A stretch of DNA of 57,430 nucleotides from Pseudomonadota bacterium (GTDB lineage: Bacteria; Pseudomonadota; Gammaproteobacteria; Arenicellales; UBA868), in the NCBI GenBank assembly GCA_016845525.1, contig JAERSQ010000243.1:1-57430 (forward strand), written 5' to 3'. Below, one piece after another: positions 35,531 through 44,111 of this stretch. Made by a program: the position numbers and the translations under genes. Position 1 is the first letter of the stretch. Every line of letters begins with the position of its first letter. Under the pieces are notes generated by a model. It searched no databases and was not told the DNA's origin. It saw only the letters and a list, made by a program, of their open reading frames with translations.

Positions 35531-38191
35531 TCACCCATTTCCGGGCAGTGATATTTGAGCAATACGCTCAAGCAAGCGAAGGCTTGCGCCTTCAGATTCG
35601 TCAACTCCTCCGAGCGCACCCTCGATTTCGTTCGCCGCAGCGTCCTCAGCGATTTCTCCGACGTGGGGGAGCTTGTCCAACAACAAGTCAGCGACATGCT
35701 CGTCAGCAGTCTGCCGAGCTATCACATAGGACACCAGGACGGGTCTCTTCTGCCCGAGGCGGGAAAACCTCCCCTCCCATTGGATGACTTTATCAGGAGT
35801 CCAAGGGAGCATGGAGATTAGTGCGAGGTCTGTGTCTTGCAAATCTACGCTTTCACCCCAAGCATCGCCCGTTCCAACCAGTAGGGCCGCGCCCTCCCGG
35901 GCCATGTACTCATTGCGGATGGTGTCTCGGTCACTCGGGTCAGTGCCCCCGTGTGCCCACCACATTTCGGCGTCGATGGCTGAAGCAGTGACGGCTTTGT
36001 TCAATCGGGCCGCAAGCCGCTCGCAATCAATCCTACGGCCAGTAAAAACTACTACCTTCTGGCCTGACTTGAGCGCGGTAATAACTCTGTCCTCGACGTA
36101 CTTGTGCTTCCGGGACGCAGCCTCCATGAGCAGCGTTTCGAAGTAGCTCTCCCGGGCTGATTCGTCGCCGCCGCTCGCCGCTTTCGCTGCCCGGGCAAGG
36201 TCACGCTTCATCGCGGAGGGTTTGTTCTGTTCTGCCAAAGACAGGCGCACGACTTCCCTGCGTTTCTTGGGCAAGTGCTTGTTCACCTCTTCCCGCTTCA
36301 CTCGGCACTTCACAAAGCCCAGGCGGTCACGGAGTTCGTGGGCATTACTCAACCCGTTGTACTCGTAGCCGTAGCCATTGTGTTGCCCAGCGCAGTTGTG
36401 ACTTCCGAGCCCGTCTGTGATGAAGTTGCCGGTTTCGGTTTTGATGCACGCAAGTTCTCCCGGGCCCATCGGTTCGATGCGGACAATCTTGTCATAGCCG
36501 GGAGCACCGATGTGGGCACGTCGGGGGGAAGAGTCAATCTTCCGAATCAATGCTGGCCGTACTGTCCCGAAGAATCGAAGCCTTTCCCAAGTACCCCCTC
36601 GGATGTAAATAGCCTTTTCACTTGCGGTGTAGGTGAATCCCCACACTTCAAGAGCAGTCTGAATAAACTGCCAAATCTTAGGGTTGACTCGCCTATGCTG
36701 TGCGATGACATTCTGCGAGCCCTCGGCGTCGTAGATGCCCGCGAGCCACCCTCGGCAAAACTCCTTCTCGGATTCCCGAGGAAGGACGATATCCTCATAG
36801 GCGGCTTTCGTGTAGAAGCCCAGACGGTATATGCCATCTTTCTGCTGCACGATAGGGCGTGGAGCCCAAGACAGGGCTTGGGCGTAGCCATGTGCTCTTT
36901 CCAGGTGGGGAAGTTCTTTGGCGTGGGCTGTGACGCTTCTCCTCAGTCCTCGGCTCGATTCCGAGGCTCGGACGTGGCCATCGCCGTCGACGAGCCCTCG
37001 GAGATAACCCCGCATGTACTGCTCGCCCTCCTCAGGTTCGGGTAGACGGGCAGCGTCGTAGCCCAAAGGGATGATGTGCTTGATCGGCCTGCGCCACTTC
37101 TGCCGGTGCATTTCTGTGAACAGAGGCATGTAGGGTCGCTTAGAATGGGGATGGTAGTTCACCCACCATTGGTGATCGGGGGAGCATACAACTGTTTTGC
37201 CGGATTCCAGGTGGACACGAACACGAGGGCCTTCAACCCGAAAGGTTTCCAGAACCTTTGTAGGATGGACTGCACGGTTCTTTTTCCCGTGGTCCCGACC
37301 CCATCCCATGACTTCATCACCAACTTGAATGTCAGCTATTGCGCGGTAGGTGCCATCGGCCATGAGTACGGGAGCTTTGGGCTCCAGACAATACCTCATC
37401 CCAAACTGGAAGAAGGAACCCCACTGCCAGGGCTCGACCAAATCGAGTTGAGTCCACAGGTCGCGCACTCTGCCCGGGATGGGAGTGGCTGTGAGGCCGA
37501 GCTTTCGGGCGGCAACCTCGGCAATCTGCCGGGCAGAATCCAAGGAGTTCCCGAGGCCCTCGTAGCGAATGCTCCCGTCCTCCAACACCGTAGCTTTCGT
37601 ATGCTTGGGGCGACGGAGCCAGTGAATCTCATCCCACACAATCACCTCGGGCCGAAACGCCACGAGCGCTTCACGCCAATACTTGATGGTTTCCCATGCG
37701 GTGATGTAGAGAGTGTCTTCCCGGAGTTCTATTCCACCACGCGGGGGTGTTTGGCCCAGCAGTAGCTTAGGTTTCAGGGTCGTGTATCGCTCGCATTGTT
37801 CTGCCCAAGTCCCCCGGGCCGCAGCCTTGGTGACGATGAGCTTTGGTCCCGTACCCGCTACAGCACACGCGTAGACCAAACCCACGAGAGTCTTGCCTGC
37901 TCCAGGCGGGGCCCAGACGTGCCCCCCGGGCACAGCGAGGGCTTTGCGGAGCAACCTTTTCTGGTGGTCCTTTGCGAAACCACGCAGGTCTCCCCGCAGT
38001 AGTTCACCCGAAAGCGCAGCGGCAATCGTGCCGTCTCCGCACACTCCAGCGACAGGAGAACCCCAACCAATAACTGAATGGGCGTTCAGTGGTACTCGGA
38101 ATCCCCGCCCGCTTTTGTTCTGCCAGATACCAGGGATGTCTTCGGCACCGGGAGGAACACTCCCAGTGAATACAAATGTTTTGTTGGGCAT
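35531..38191 (-). CDS. SNF2/SMARCAL1-like helicase with intein
   Basis: 886 residues including an intein at 268-599. The host protein (554 residues after splicing) has Walker A APPGAGKT, a DEIH box (VIVWDEIHW), GLTATPI as motif III and a C-terminal 'R-x-x-RLGQ' motif VI. The joined sequence across the intein, RYC-x-G-x7-Y-x-G-x-SN, matches the conserved SMARCAL1-like block. It is an SF2 translocase that probably remodels replication forks. Start ATG follows the AAAGGACC leader. Confidence 0.85.
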   Translation of the reverse strand: MPNKTFVFTGSVPPGAEDIPGIWQNKSGRGFRVPLNAHSVIGWGSPVAGVCGDGTIAAALSGELLRGDLRGFAKDHQKRLLRKALAVPGGHVWAPPGAGKTLVGLVYACAVAGTGPKLIVTKAAARGTWAEQCERYTTLKPKLLLGQTPPRGGIELREDTLYITAWETIKYWREALVAFRPEVIVWDEIHWLRRPKHTKATVLEDGSIRYEGLGNSLDSARQIAEVAARKLGLTATPIPGRVRDLWTQLDLVEPWQWGSFFQFGMRYCLEPKAPVLMADGTYRAIADIQVGDEVMGWGRDHGKKNRAVHPTKVLETFRVEGPRVRVHLESGKTVVCSPDHQWWVNYHPHSKRPYMPLFTEMHRQKWRRPIKHIIPLGYDAARLPEPEEGEQYMRGYLRGLVDGDGHVRASESSRGLRRSVTAHAKELPHLERAHGYAQALSWAPRPIVQQKDGIYRLGFYTKAAYEDIVLPRESEKEFCRGWLAGIYDAEGSQNVIAQHRRVNPKIWQFIQTALEVWGFTYTASEKAIYIRGGTWERLRFFGTVRPALIRKIDSSPRRAHIGAPGYDKIVRIEPMGPGELACIKTETGNFITDGLGSHNCAGQHNGYGYEYNGLSNAHELRDRLGFVKCRVKREEVNKHLPKKRREVVRLSLAEQNKPSAMKRDLARAAKAASGGDESARESYFETLLMEAASRKHKYVEDRVITALKSGQKVVVFTGRRIDCERLAARLNKAVTASAIDAEMWWAHGGTDPSDRDTIRNEYMAREGAALLVGTGDAWGESVDLQDTDLALISMLPWTPDKVIQWEGRFSRLGQKRPVLVSYVIARQTADEHVADLLLDKLPHVGEIAEDAAANEIEGALGGVDESEGASLRLLERIAQISLPGNG
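36395..37390 (-). mobile_element. Intein with LAGLIDADG endonuclease (helicase)
   Basis: 332 residues. It starts at Cys 268 (CLEPKAPVLMADGTYRAI) and ends at GLGSHN, with Cys as the next residue, so all splicing residues (Cys1, His-Asn, Cys+1) are present. The two LAGLIDADG motifs, LRGLVDGDG and LAGIYDAEG, keep their acidic residues, so the homing nuclease could be active. It is inserted inside the conserved RY-C block of the helicase, a site that tolerates no scar, as typical of inteins. Confidence 0.85.
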
Positions 38192-38209
38192 TGTCTTGGT
38201 CCTTTAGTT

Positions 38210-40528
38210 TTATTCGGCTGCGCCTTGTGCTCCGTCAGCCACTCCGGGCATCTGAACGATTTTCTCTTCTTCTCTTTTTACTCGCATTCCAGTGTAAGAC
38301 TGGAAGCGTCGGCCCCCAGACTGTACCCACTGAACGGCTACACCACTCTGGGCAAGGAACCCGAGCCGCAAAGCGGCCTCGGCCTTGATGTCTCGGCGAC
38401 CGTTCCGTTCGCACCATGTACGGTACGCGCCGTACAAGAGTTCACATGGAATAATGCCGCGTCCCATCGCAACGTCTCCTCCCTTGAGTCCCATGTAGTC
38501 GGGGCCAGGGGGATAATCAGACAGCGCAGCGGCAACGCCAACCTCTTCCACCAAATCTGTGAAGTGGTCTACGCTCCCTCGGGATGCTTCTTGCAGCAGT
38601 CTTCGAGCCGGAGCAGCGTATGGCTTGGAAATCAAACGGTAGTCTACTTCCAGGGCATGTAGTTCCGCAGCGAATGCGCGGACTTCCAGGGCAAAGGAAC
38701 GAGAGTAGCGTCCGGTCTTGGGGTTGAAGCACCCAGCCAACATGCGTCGGTAATCCCAGTCGCAACTCCCGGGCATGAGAACCGTGAAGCGGCGGTCGTT
38801 CTTCTCCAGCAATAGTGGGCGTCGGTCATTAGAAGTGAGCCACCAGGACATCCTGTTGTCTACTTCCGTCCGGGCTGCGTAAGGAGCCCGGCAGGGAATG
38901 CGGTCGTCAGTGATGTAGGACTTCAAGGCCGGGATGACAGCATCGCCGTCCCGGGTGCCAGACACAGCTATCTCGTCAGCGAGGACCAAGAGTCGGGTGA
39001 CAAAAGAAGCATTGAAGGAGTCTCGGAGAGAACGGTTTGAGACAACCGCGCTGTTTCTTTCGCCGATGATGCTCCCGAGCATCCGACCGAACATGGACTT
39101 CCCGATTCCCTGTTGGGGGGACATGGAAAGGACGGCTACCATCGAGCGGCGTTCGGGATGCTGAACAAGAGAGGCGCACCAATGCTTGAGCCACTTCACT
39201 GCGTCTTCGTCGTTACCGCATAGGACATCCATCATCTGTTCGATACGGTCGTACTCTCCCTTCAAGGGCTGGATGTCAGGCTTGGCATACAAGTTCAATC
39301 GAGGGCCTGCGCCTTCGTCATAGACGATTGGGCCACGAGAAGAGTCACAGGAGAACCCGTAGACTTGGCGTGAGAGAACGTGGTCAATCAGAGCGTTAGC
39401 GTGTCGCCCGTCGAGTCCGTCGGAGAGTTTGCCGATGAGGTGATTCTGGATTCCATCCTTTCGGAGCGGAGAACCTACTTGCCACGCACCTTGGTCCCGG
39501 CGGTAGAAAACATTCTGGGGGGCATTGAACACAATGTTCGCGTCAACGTAGGAGCGGAGCCTATCGGGTACTTCTTCCAGGAGTTCCTTGCGTTTGCGGA
39601 CAGAATGCGCGGCTCCCTTACCTGAACCTTTCTTCCCAACCTTCTTGCCGTCTCCTCCTCGGAGCCAAAACTGGGACTTGTCGTGGTCGTGTCGTTCACT
39701 CGTACACATGAGGAAAGCGCGACCATCGTTCATCACGCGCAGGAAAGCGCTTCCAAAGGATGCGTCCTCTTGGAAGGGACAAGCGCACTTGTGCTTCCCC
39801 TTGCCCAGGGTAACGAGTTCCCCGACGGAGACAATGTCCTCTCCATCCTCGGAAACGGTCAACACAGTGGAGGCAGTGAGGAGCATCCCACCAGAAGTCC
39901 CATCACCCGTGCCCGCACCCACTTCACCTGAAGTCTCTTTTGTTTCTGCCATCAATGAATCCACACACAAAGAAGGAAAGGATACATTGAGATAACCCTG
40001 AAAGGAAGCACCTGTGCGACGAATCGGGATTGCATAGTGGCGGGCTAAGTCTGAGCACCCAGTGTCAACGCCTTCCGCATAGCCGATTAGGTCCAGAGCA
40101 CGGGCTCGGACTTCTGCAAACTCTTCTCGCTCCACGGGCCGAGAGGGGAACAAGACAACCCGATAGCGCGGGGCGTCGTCCTCGTGGGACCATGTTGTGT
40201 AGAGAGCAAAAGCAAGACCCACCTCGGATTTGAGGTGCTCGAACATATGCTCGATAGTCCAGCGGGGGTGGTCATAATCAAAGACGAGAGCAGAGAGTTG
40301 TTTGACGTTCTTGTTTGCTCTCCGCGCCTCTTGCCCAGAGGGGGGATATAGAGCAGGCGACCAGCACGGGAGCTTCTTCTTCGGAAAGTCCTGGCGTCTC
40401 CAGGGCGGAGAGAGGAAGAACGTCTCCAGTTGTGTTAGTTGCTTGACAATAATACTGCACGGTTGTACAGTAGTGAAGCCACCTCGGAACAGGGACATGT
40501 TCCAAGGGAGCCAAGTAGGTTCATTCAC
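38210..40528 (-). CDS. Primase (AEP) - SF3 helicase fusion
   Basis: 772 residues. The N-terminal half resembles an archaeo-eukaryotic primase: FDYDHP near residue 84 for metal binding, RYRVVLFPSRPV, and DTGCSDLARHYAIP. A possible zinc ribbon lies near 240-280 (CACPF ... CTSERH). The C-terminal half is an SF3-type helicase with Walker A QQGIGKSMFG near 470, Walker B LVLADEI near 514 and the sensor TSNDRRP near 565 with an arginine finger (NDRRF). It primes and opens the replication fork. A GTG one codon upstream could also serve as start. Confidence 0.8.
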   Translation of the reverse strand: MNEPTWLPWNMSLFRGGFTTVQPCSIIVKQLTQLETFFLSPPWRRQDFPKKKLPCWSPALYPPSGQEARRANKNVKQLSALVFDYDHPRWTIEHMFEHLKSEVGLAFALYTTWSHEDDAPRYRVVLFPSRPVEREEFAEVRARALDLIGYAEGVDTGCSDLARHYAIPIRRTGASFQGYLNVSFPSLCVDSLMAETKETSGEVGAGTGDGTSGGMLLTASTVLTVSEDGEDIVSVGELVTLGKGKHKCACPFQEDASFGSAFLRVMNDGRAFLMCTSERHDHDKSQFWLRGGDGKKVGKKGSGKGAAHSVRKRKELLEEVPDRLRSYVDANIVFNAPQNVFYRRDQGAWQVGSPLRKDGIQNHLIGKLSDGLDGRHANALIDHVLSRQVYGFSCDSSRGPIVYDEGAGPRLNLYAKPDIQPLKGEYDRIEQMMDVLCGNDEDAVKWLKHWCASLVQHPERRSMVAVLSMSPQQGIGKSMFGRMLGSIIGERNSAVVSNRSLRDSFNASFVTRLLVLADEIAVSGTRDGDAVIPALKSYITDDRIPCRAPYAARTEVDNRMSWWLTSNDRRPLLLEKNDRRFTVLMPGSCDWDYRRMLAGCFNPKTGRYSRSFALEVRAFAAELHALEVDYRLISKPYAAPARRLLQEASRGSVDHFTDLVEEVGVAAALSDYPPGPDYMGLKGGDVAMGRGIIPCELLYGAYRTWCERNGRRDIKAEAALRLGFLAQSGVAVQWVQSGGRRFQSYTGMRVKREEEKIVQMPGVADGAQGAAE

Positions 40529-40542
40529 GATTGACTCCGATA

Positions 40543-40578
40543 CCCCGCATCCCCACCCAATCCTCGGGGGGTGCGGGG
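40543..40578 (+). terminator. Hairpin between two replication genes
   Basis: CCCCGCATCCCC (40543-40554) pairs with GGGGTGCGGGG-type sequence (40566-40578) over about 12 pairs and is followed on the plus strand by TTTCCTTT. It would stop rightward (antisense) transcription. On the leftward messenger it is a strong hairpin without a U run and may control the ratio of the DNA-binding protein to the primase. Confidence 0.5.
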
Positions 40579-40594
40579 TTTCCTTTAGGGTAGA

Positions 40595-41116
40595 TTAGTC
40601 GATGATGCCACAACGCTTTGGGTGAAACCAAGCCAAAGGTCTGTCACCTTCGCGCCGTACTTGCCTGCGGATAAAGCCGTGGTGCCTCAGCAACCGAGAA
40701 AGTTGGTTCTTGTAGGCTTTCGGGCGCACTACCATCTCCGGGCCGACAGCGCCGATGAGGTCATCAAGTGTGAAGCCATAGTCACCGAGGTCCCAAGCTA
40801 CAGCGAGCACAGCGGCGGGCTTGGGGTACTCTTCTGCTCCAATCTCCCGGGCAGTGTTGCGGTCAGCGAGGTCTCCCATCAAGAGGGGCCAGTGCCAGAC
40901 GCCATCGACAGCGAGTTGTAGGGCTCGGGTCGCGGCTTCCAGGCGAGAGCATCCTACTTGCCGGGCAAGTTCCTCAGAGAGGTGAGCCATCTTCCGTTTG
41001 AGGGAAGTGCCTTCGGTGGCTTCCTGCTCGGCTTGGAGGGCTCCTTGTTGGATGCGCTCGAAGTCCCTTTTCGTTGCGTCCTCAATGGTTTCGAGTGGGG
41101 TGTGTTCTTGATTCAT
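40595..41116 (-). CDS. First replication-operon protein, probable DNA-binding
   Basis: 173 residues, ATG behind CTGGAGCCC. It has a coiled N-terminal helix (ERIQQGALQAEQEATEG), a helical middle with a possible HTH (LARQVGCSRLEAATRALQLA), and a basic C-terminal winged-helix-like end (AYKNQLSRLLRHHGFIRRQVRREG). As the first gene of the leftward replication operon it could be a regulator or origin-binding protein. It is not a known family by eye. Confidence 0.5.
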   Translation of the reverse strand: MNQEHTPLETIEDATKRDFERIQQGALQAEQEATEGTSLKRKMAHLSEELARQVGCSRLEAATRALQLAVDGVWHWPLLMGDLADRNTAREIGAEEYPKPAAVLAVAWDLGDYGFTLDDLIGAVGPEMVVRPKAYKNQLSRLLRHHGFIRRQVRREGDRPLAWFHPKRCGIID

Positions 41117-41220
41117 GCTGGGCTCCAGTTGGAGGGTGTGTTGGGGGGTGTGTTGGGGGTTTGTCTAATAACTTATAACAAGAGGGCTTGGGGTGTCTGA
41201 AACTTAGGGGACGGTTTGAA

Positions 41221-41244
41221 TCAATCTAACTGTTGATTGCTCAT
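41221..41244 (-). CDS. Possible seven-residue leader peptide
   Basis: A seven-codon frame (MSNQQLD, then stop) follows a perfect AAGGAGG at six to seven bases. No other gene starts nearby. A well-placed binding site before such a short frame suggests a leader peptide affecting the next gene, or a decoy ribosome site. The region is otherwise non-coding. Confidence 0.35.
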   Translation of the reverse strand: MSNQQLD

Positions 41245-41391
41245 GGTTGACTCCTCCTTAATGGTTTGGGGAAGAAAAAAAGTTAGTTGATAGTTAGTCA
41301 CATAGTGATTTCAGGTACTTCTAACAACAAATAACGTTGGTTGACAGACCAGCGGGGTGAAATGGGGGGGTTGAACCTCTTCAATCATGTC

Positions 41392-41419
41392 AGTATAACC
41401 CGGATATATGTCATCGCAA
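41392..41419 (-). promoter_or_regulatory. Leftward replication-operon promoter
   Basis: On the minus strand TTGCGA (-35, 41414-41419) and TATACT (-10, 41392-41397) are 16 bases apart, a good sigma-70-like match. The surrounding DNA is more AT-rich than the genome. Transcription would run through the leader peptide into the gene at 41116 and the whole replication operon. Confidence 0.5.
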
Positions 41420-41434
41420 CCCCCTATTTTTGGC

Positions 41435-41484
41435 GTCACTCAAGTACTCGGGAGTACACAAGTGACACCTGAACATATGTTCAG
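41435..41484. promoter_or_regulatory. Two palindromic operator candidates
   Basis: A 32-base imperfect palindrome (41435-41466: GTCACT, CAA, GTACTC, GG, then mirrored GAGTAC, ACA, AGTGAC) is followed by a perfect 16-base palindrome CTGAACATATGTTCAG (41469-41484). They lie 20 to 70 bases upstream of the -35 element of the leftward promoter, a typical place for activator or repressor binding. No regulator gene can be named. Confidence 0.55.
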
Positions 41485-41506
41485 AGTACACGCTTGACGC
41501 AGCGGC

Positions 41507-41533
41507 GCAGCGGCACTCCCCGACAGGGCTATC
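41507..41533 (-). repeat. GCAGCGGCA...GCTATC element, copy 1
   Basis: GCAGCGGCA is followed after 12 bases by GCTATC; a second GCAGCGGC-like unit lies just before it. This copy sits above the promoter region of the replication operon. The other three copies (46771, 47674, 48133) use an 11-base gap. Confidence 0.55.
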
Positions 41534-41538
41534 ACTCG

Positions 41539-41559
41539 CCCCCCAGCAGGGCTGGGGGG
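41539..41559. promoter_or_regulatory. Nine-pair hairpin CCCCCCAGC/GCTGGGGGG
   Basis: A perfect nine-pair stem with the loop AGG lies between the operator region and the terminator. It has no T run on either side. It may reinforce the neighbouring terminator. Confidence 0.5.
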
Positions 41560-41600
41560 TGGGGTGATTCAGTGCCCCAGGCGCAGGGCAAATAAAAGGT

Positions 41601-41628
41601 GCCTCCCCCCGACGGCCCGGGAGGAGGC
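41601..41628 (-). terminator. Bidirectional intrinsic terminator
   Basis: The stem GCCTCC...GGAGGC with inner G-C pairs (about 11 pairs, six-base loop) is followed by ACCTTTTATTT on the minus strand and by TTCTTTT on the plus strand. It therefore ends the leftward small-gene/MoxR operon and would also stop rightward transcription. This is the strongest terminator in the window. Downstream lies the control region of the next leftward operon. Confidence 0.8.
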
Positions 41629-41711
41629 TTCTTTTAGGCTCAGCAAATCGCGGAAAGTAGGGAAAGAAAGAGCAGCATAAAGAGCAGCGTTCCTATTGTC
41701 CCCACGGTTTT

Positions 41712-42530
41712 CTATCCGGCCATTGCTTCAAGCAAAGCGACACAAGCCGCGCTCTCCACTTCCGACGCTCGACTCCGCAATCCTTCCAGCGTCTTCCCGA
41801 GAATCTCTTCGTAGTTCGCAACGAGAGAATCCAGTTCTTGTGCGTCTTTCTCCCGTGTCTTCAGGGCCCGCTTCCCGAGTTCCCCCTCCTCCAAGTCAGA
41901 CTCCAGCTTTGCCAGTTGGTTTTCGACTTGAATCACGAGGGAATCGCACACGGCTTCAACCGTGTTTTCATCCGTCGTCGTTTTCATCTTCCACGTCACG
42001 TTCCCAGAACGCGCCCGTTCAACAACGTCTACAATCTGCTCCCACTTCTCGGCGCTTGAATCTGGAATCCAATAGAATCCTCCCCTGGGCCGTAGGGGAA
42101 TACCGTTTAGCTCCCGGGCCGCCCGCACGAGAACGCCTCCGAGTTTCGCCGCAGTTACCAACTTCTTTTCAAAGCGGTAGGTATCCGAGACGGCTTCCCT
42201 CAATGGATGGTCCATAGGATTGGAGAACAGTTTTCCATCTACCAAGCCCATTCGGACTTCTTCGTCGTATTCCATTTCATCACCGGACGCGTCTTCATTG
42301 ACAACGGCGTAGCCGACGATTCCTTTGAGCGGACGAATCAGAGTTCGCTTGCCGGGAAAGTGATGCGCCAAAGCCCGGCGCAACGCTTGGGAATCCTCCT
42401 GCACCTCGGGCAGAAGGTGAAGCCAGCCGATTTCCTCGAATCCATCGCGCAAGACTTCAATGTTTGTTCCGTCGGTCAAACTCCAGAACACTGTGATTCC
42501 GTTGTATTTGATTTTCTTTTCTACTGACAT
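41712..42530 (-). CDS. DUF6744-like phage protein
   Basis: 272 residues, ATG behind AAAGGACCAACAAA. The phrase RPRGGFYWIPDSSAEKWEQIVDVVE near 150 resembles the 'R-x-GG-x-[YF]-x-[VI]P' block of DUF6744-type phage proteins, and the last third is a long coiled coil. Such proteins occur beside MoxR/VWA genes in other phages, as here. Their function is unknown. It is the last gene before the terminator at 41.6 kb. Confidence 0.45.
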   Translation of the reverse strand: MSVEKKIKYNGITVFWSLTDGTNIEVLRDGFEEIGWLHLLPEVQEDSQALRRALAHHFPGKRTLIRPLKGIVGYAVVNEDASGDEMEYDEEVRMGLVDGKLFSNPMDHPLREAVSDTYRFEKKLVTAAKLGGVLVRAARELNGIPLRPRGGFYWIPDSSAEKWEQIVDVVERARSGNVTWKMKTTTDENTVEAVCDSLVIQVENQLAKLESDLEEGELGKRALKTREKDAQELDSLVANYEEILGKTLEGLRSRASEVESAACVALLEAMAG

Positions 42531-42628
42531 TTTGTTGGTCCTTTACTAAAGGTGAATGATGCTTGATTGCACCAGACTACCTACCCGCCCCAAAGGAAAG
42601 ACGGATAGGTAGCAGGGAGAATCAAGAA

Positions 42629-44077
42629 TCAATCCTCTACAACGATAGGATGAATCCAGCGGGGAATACTGTGCTCCCCACAATGTTTTCCAATCAGACA
42701 AGCTACGACTGGAACGCGGATATCTCCCTCTCGGGGCCACGGCGTGTAACCGTCAGTCAGTACAACGATACACTGGGGCCGCGATTCCAAGGCCCGTTGA
42801 ATCAGGGGAACCATGTTTGTTCCCCCGCGCCCAACGAGCGAGACGTTTCCAACGCTCGTTACCTTTTCCGCGAAACCAACCTGGGTGTCCCCAGTAACGA
42901 CCATTGCGGAAGCACCAACCGCGCGTAGAATCCCGGAGCATTCAGAGCAGCAAGCCGCCAAATCTTCGTCCGACATTGAGCCGGACGTATCAATCACAAC
43001 GGCTACATCCACCCTGGGCCGAAAGACGGCGGGAAGAATCACATTCCCCGAGACGCTCGACTGTCGTCGCGAGCGCTTAGAGTAAGTGTAGTTCGACGCG
43101 CCCAAAGCGCGGTCCCGAGATTCGCGGATGAACTGCTGAAGCTTGGACTGCCATGGAATCTTAGGTGGCGAAACTTCAGCCCCAGCCCAGGATTCCCAGT
43201 GTCCGGGAACGGTTCCACGAATGCGAGCCGATTCCTGAATCTCTCGGGCCGTAGCCTTTCGGATGGAATCGTCATCCCCAGCGCGAACGCCGGGAATCTC
43301 GCCATCTTCCGTCGGAGGAGGAAGTTCCCAATCGCGCTTGCCCTTTGTCGTCCCGGGCAAATCGCCGCCCAGCGGGTTTTCTTCCGCTACGCGCTTGTTC
43401 CGTTCCCCGCGCCTATTGCTTTCGCCGTTTCCCTTCCCTTCTCCCGGGCTATCCCCTCCGGGCCCTTGTCCGGGTTCGCCATCCTCGCAAGGCTCACCGC
43501 CCTCACCCGAATCTTCCTCGGGCCATTCCATCCACTTGTAGAAATACTCGAAAGTCTCGGCAGTGTTTCGAGGGAAACAAGCACCAGTCCTACGGTCTAC
43601 AAGTTTCTCGGGCCAGACGCAATCCTCGGGTAAGTGTGCCCGGAGGTATTTATCCTGGCCGTTGATTTCCGCGTCCGTCGCGAGATTCGCGCGGACGGGA
43701 TTCGGGGCTTCCCCCCTTGGGCCGAAAGGGAGCGCAGCTAACCGTTCGGGGTGTCGGCGTAACCAGTGCCAAGTTTCATGGATGAAAGAAGCGATTGAGG
43801 ATTCAATCGACTCTAAGACTTCCGGGTCATCTCCCGCGACTACCTCGGGGTCAAAGTAGATTCGCGCGTATTTATCCATTGCCCAAGAGGCTCCAGACTT
43901 GAAGCGCAATCCCCAAACAGGGATCGGAGTCATAGCGTAGAGGCCGCGTCCGAGCATGGGATATTCACGGACAGCGCCGACTCGAACCGTAGCGATTCGA
44001 ACGAGCGCTTTCTCCATGATTTTCGGGTCCTCTTCTGCCAACACAGAGAGGATTTCTTTAGGTGCAAACTGGGTCAT
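42629..44077 (-). CDS. HExxH metallopeptidase-like and VWA protein
   Basis: 482 residues, ATG behind AAAGGACCACGAAA. Residues about 97-101 read HETWH, the HExxH zinc motif of the metallopeptidase-like domain often fused to VWA proteins (DUF2201 type). A long acidic, Gly-rich linker follows. The C-terminal 140 residues are a von Willebrand A domain with the MIDAS motif DTSGSMS near 360, GGTNM and LTDGYTPWP. Such proteins act with MoxR-type AAA+ ATPases to load metals or remodel protein complexes; its MoxR partner lies at 45354. Confidence 0.8.
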   Translation of the reverse strand: MTQFAPKEILSVLAEEDPKIMEKALVRIATVRVGAVREYPMLGRGLYAMTPIPVWGLRFKSGASWAMDKYARIYFDPEVVAGDDPEVLESIESSIASFIHETWHWLRRHPERLAALPFGPRGEAPNPVRANLATDAEINGQDKYLRAHLPEDCVWPEKLVDRRTGACFPRNTAETFEYFYKWMEWPEEDSGEGGEPCEDGEPGQGPGGDSPGEGKGNGESNRRGERNKRVAEENPLGGDLPGTTKGKRDWELPPPTEDGEIPGVRAGDDDSIRKATAREIQESARIRGTVPGHWESWAGAEVSPPKIPWQSKLQQFIRESRDRALGASNYTYSKRSRRQSSVSGNVILPAVFRPRVDVAVVIDTSGSMSDEDLAACCSECSGILRAVGASAMVVTGDTQVGFAEKVTSVGNVSLVGRGGTNMVPLIQRALESRPQCIVVLTDGYTPWPREGDIRVPVVACLIGKHCGEHSIPRWIHPIVVED

Positions 44078-44111
44078 TTTCGTGGTCCTTTAGTTTGTTA
44101 GGGGTTGAGGT

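Noticed and set aside
36275-37045. A 256-codon plus-strand frame opposite the helicase intein
   Set aside because: It overlaps the well-supported intein on the other strand and has no start context.
40030-40598. Plus-strand frames opposite the primase start
   Set aside because: They lie opposite a motif-rich primase-helicase gene and have no supporting signals.
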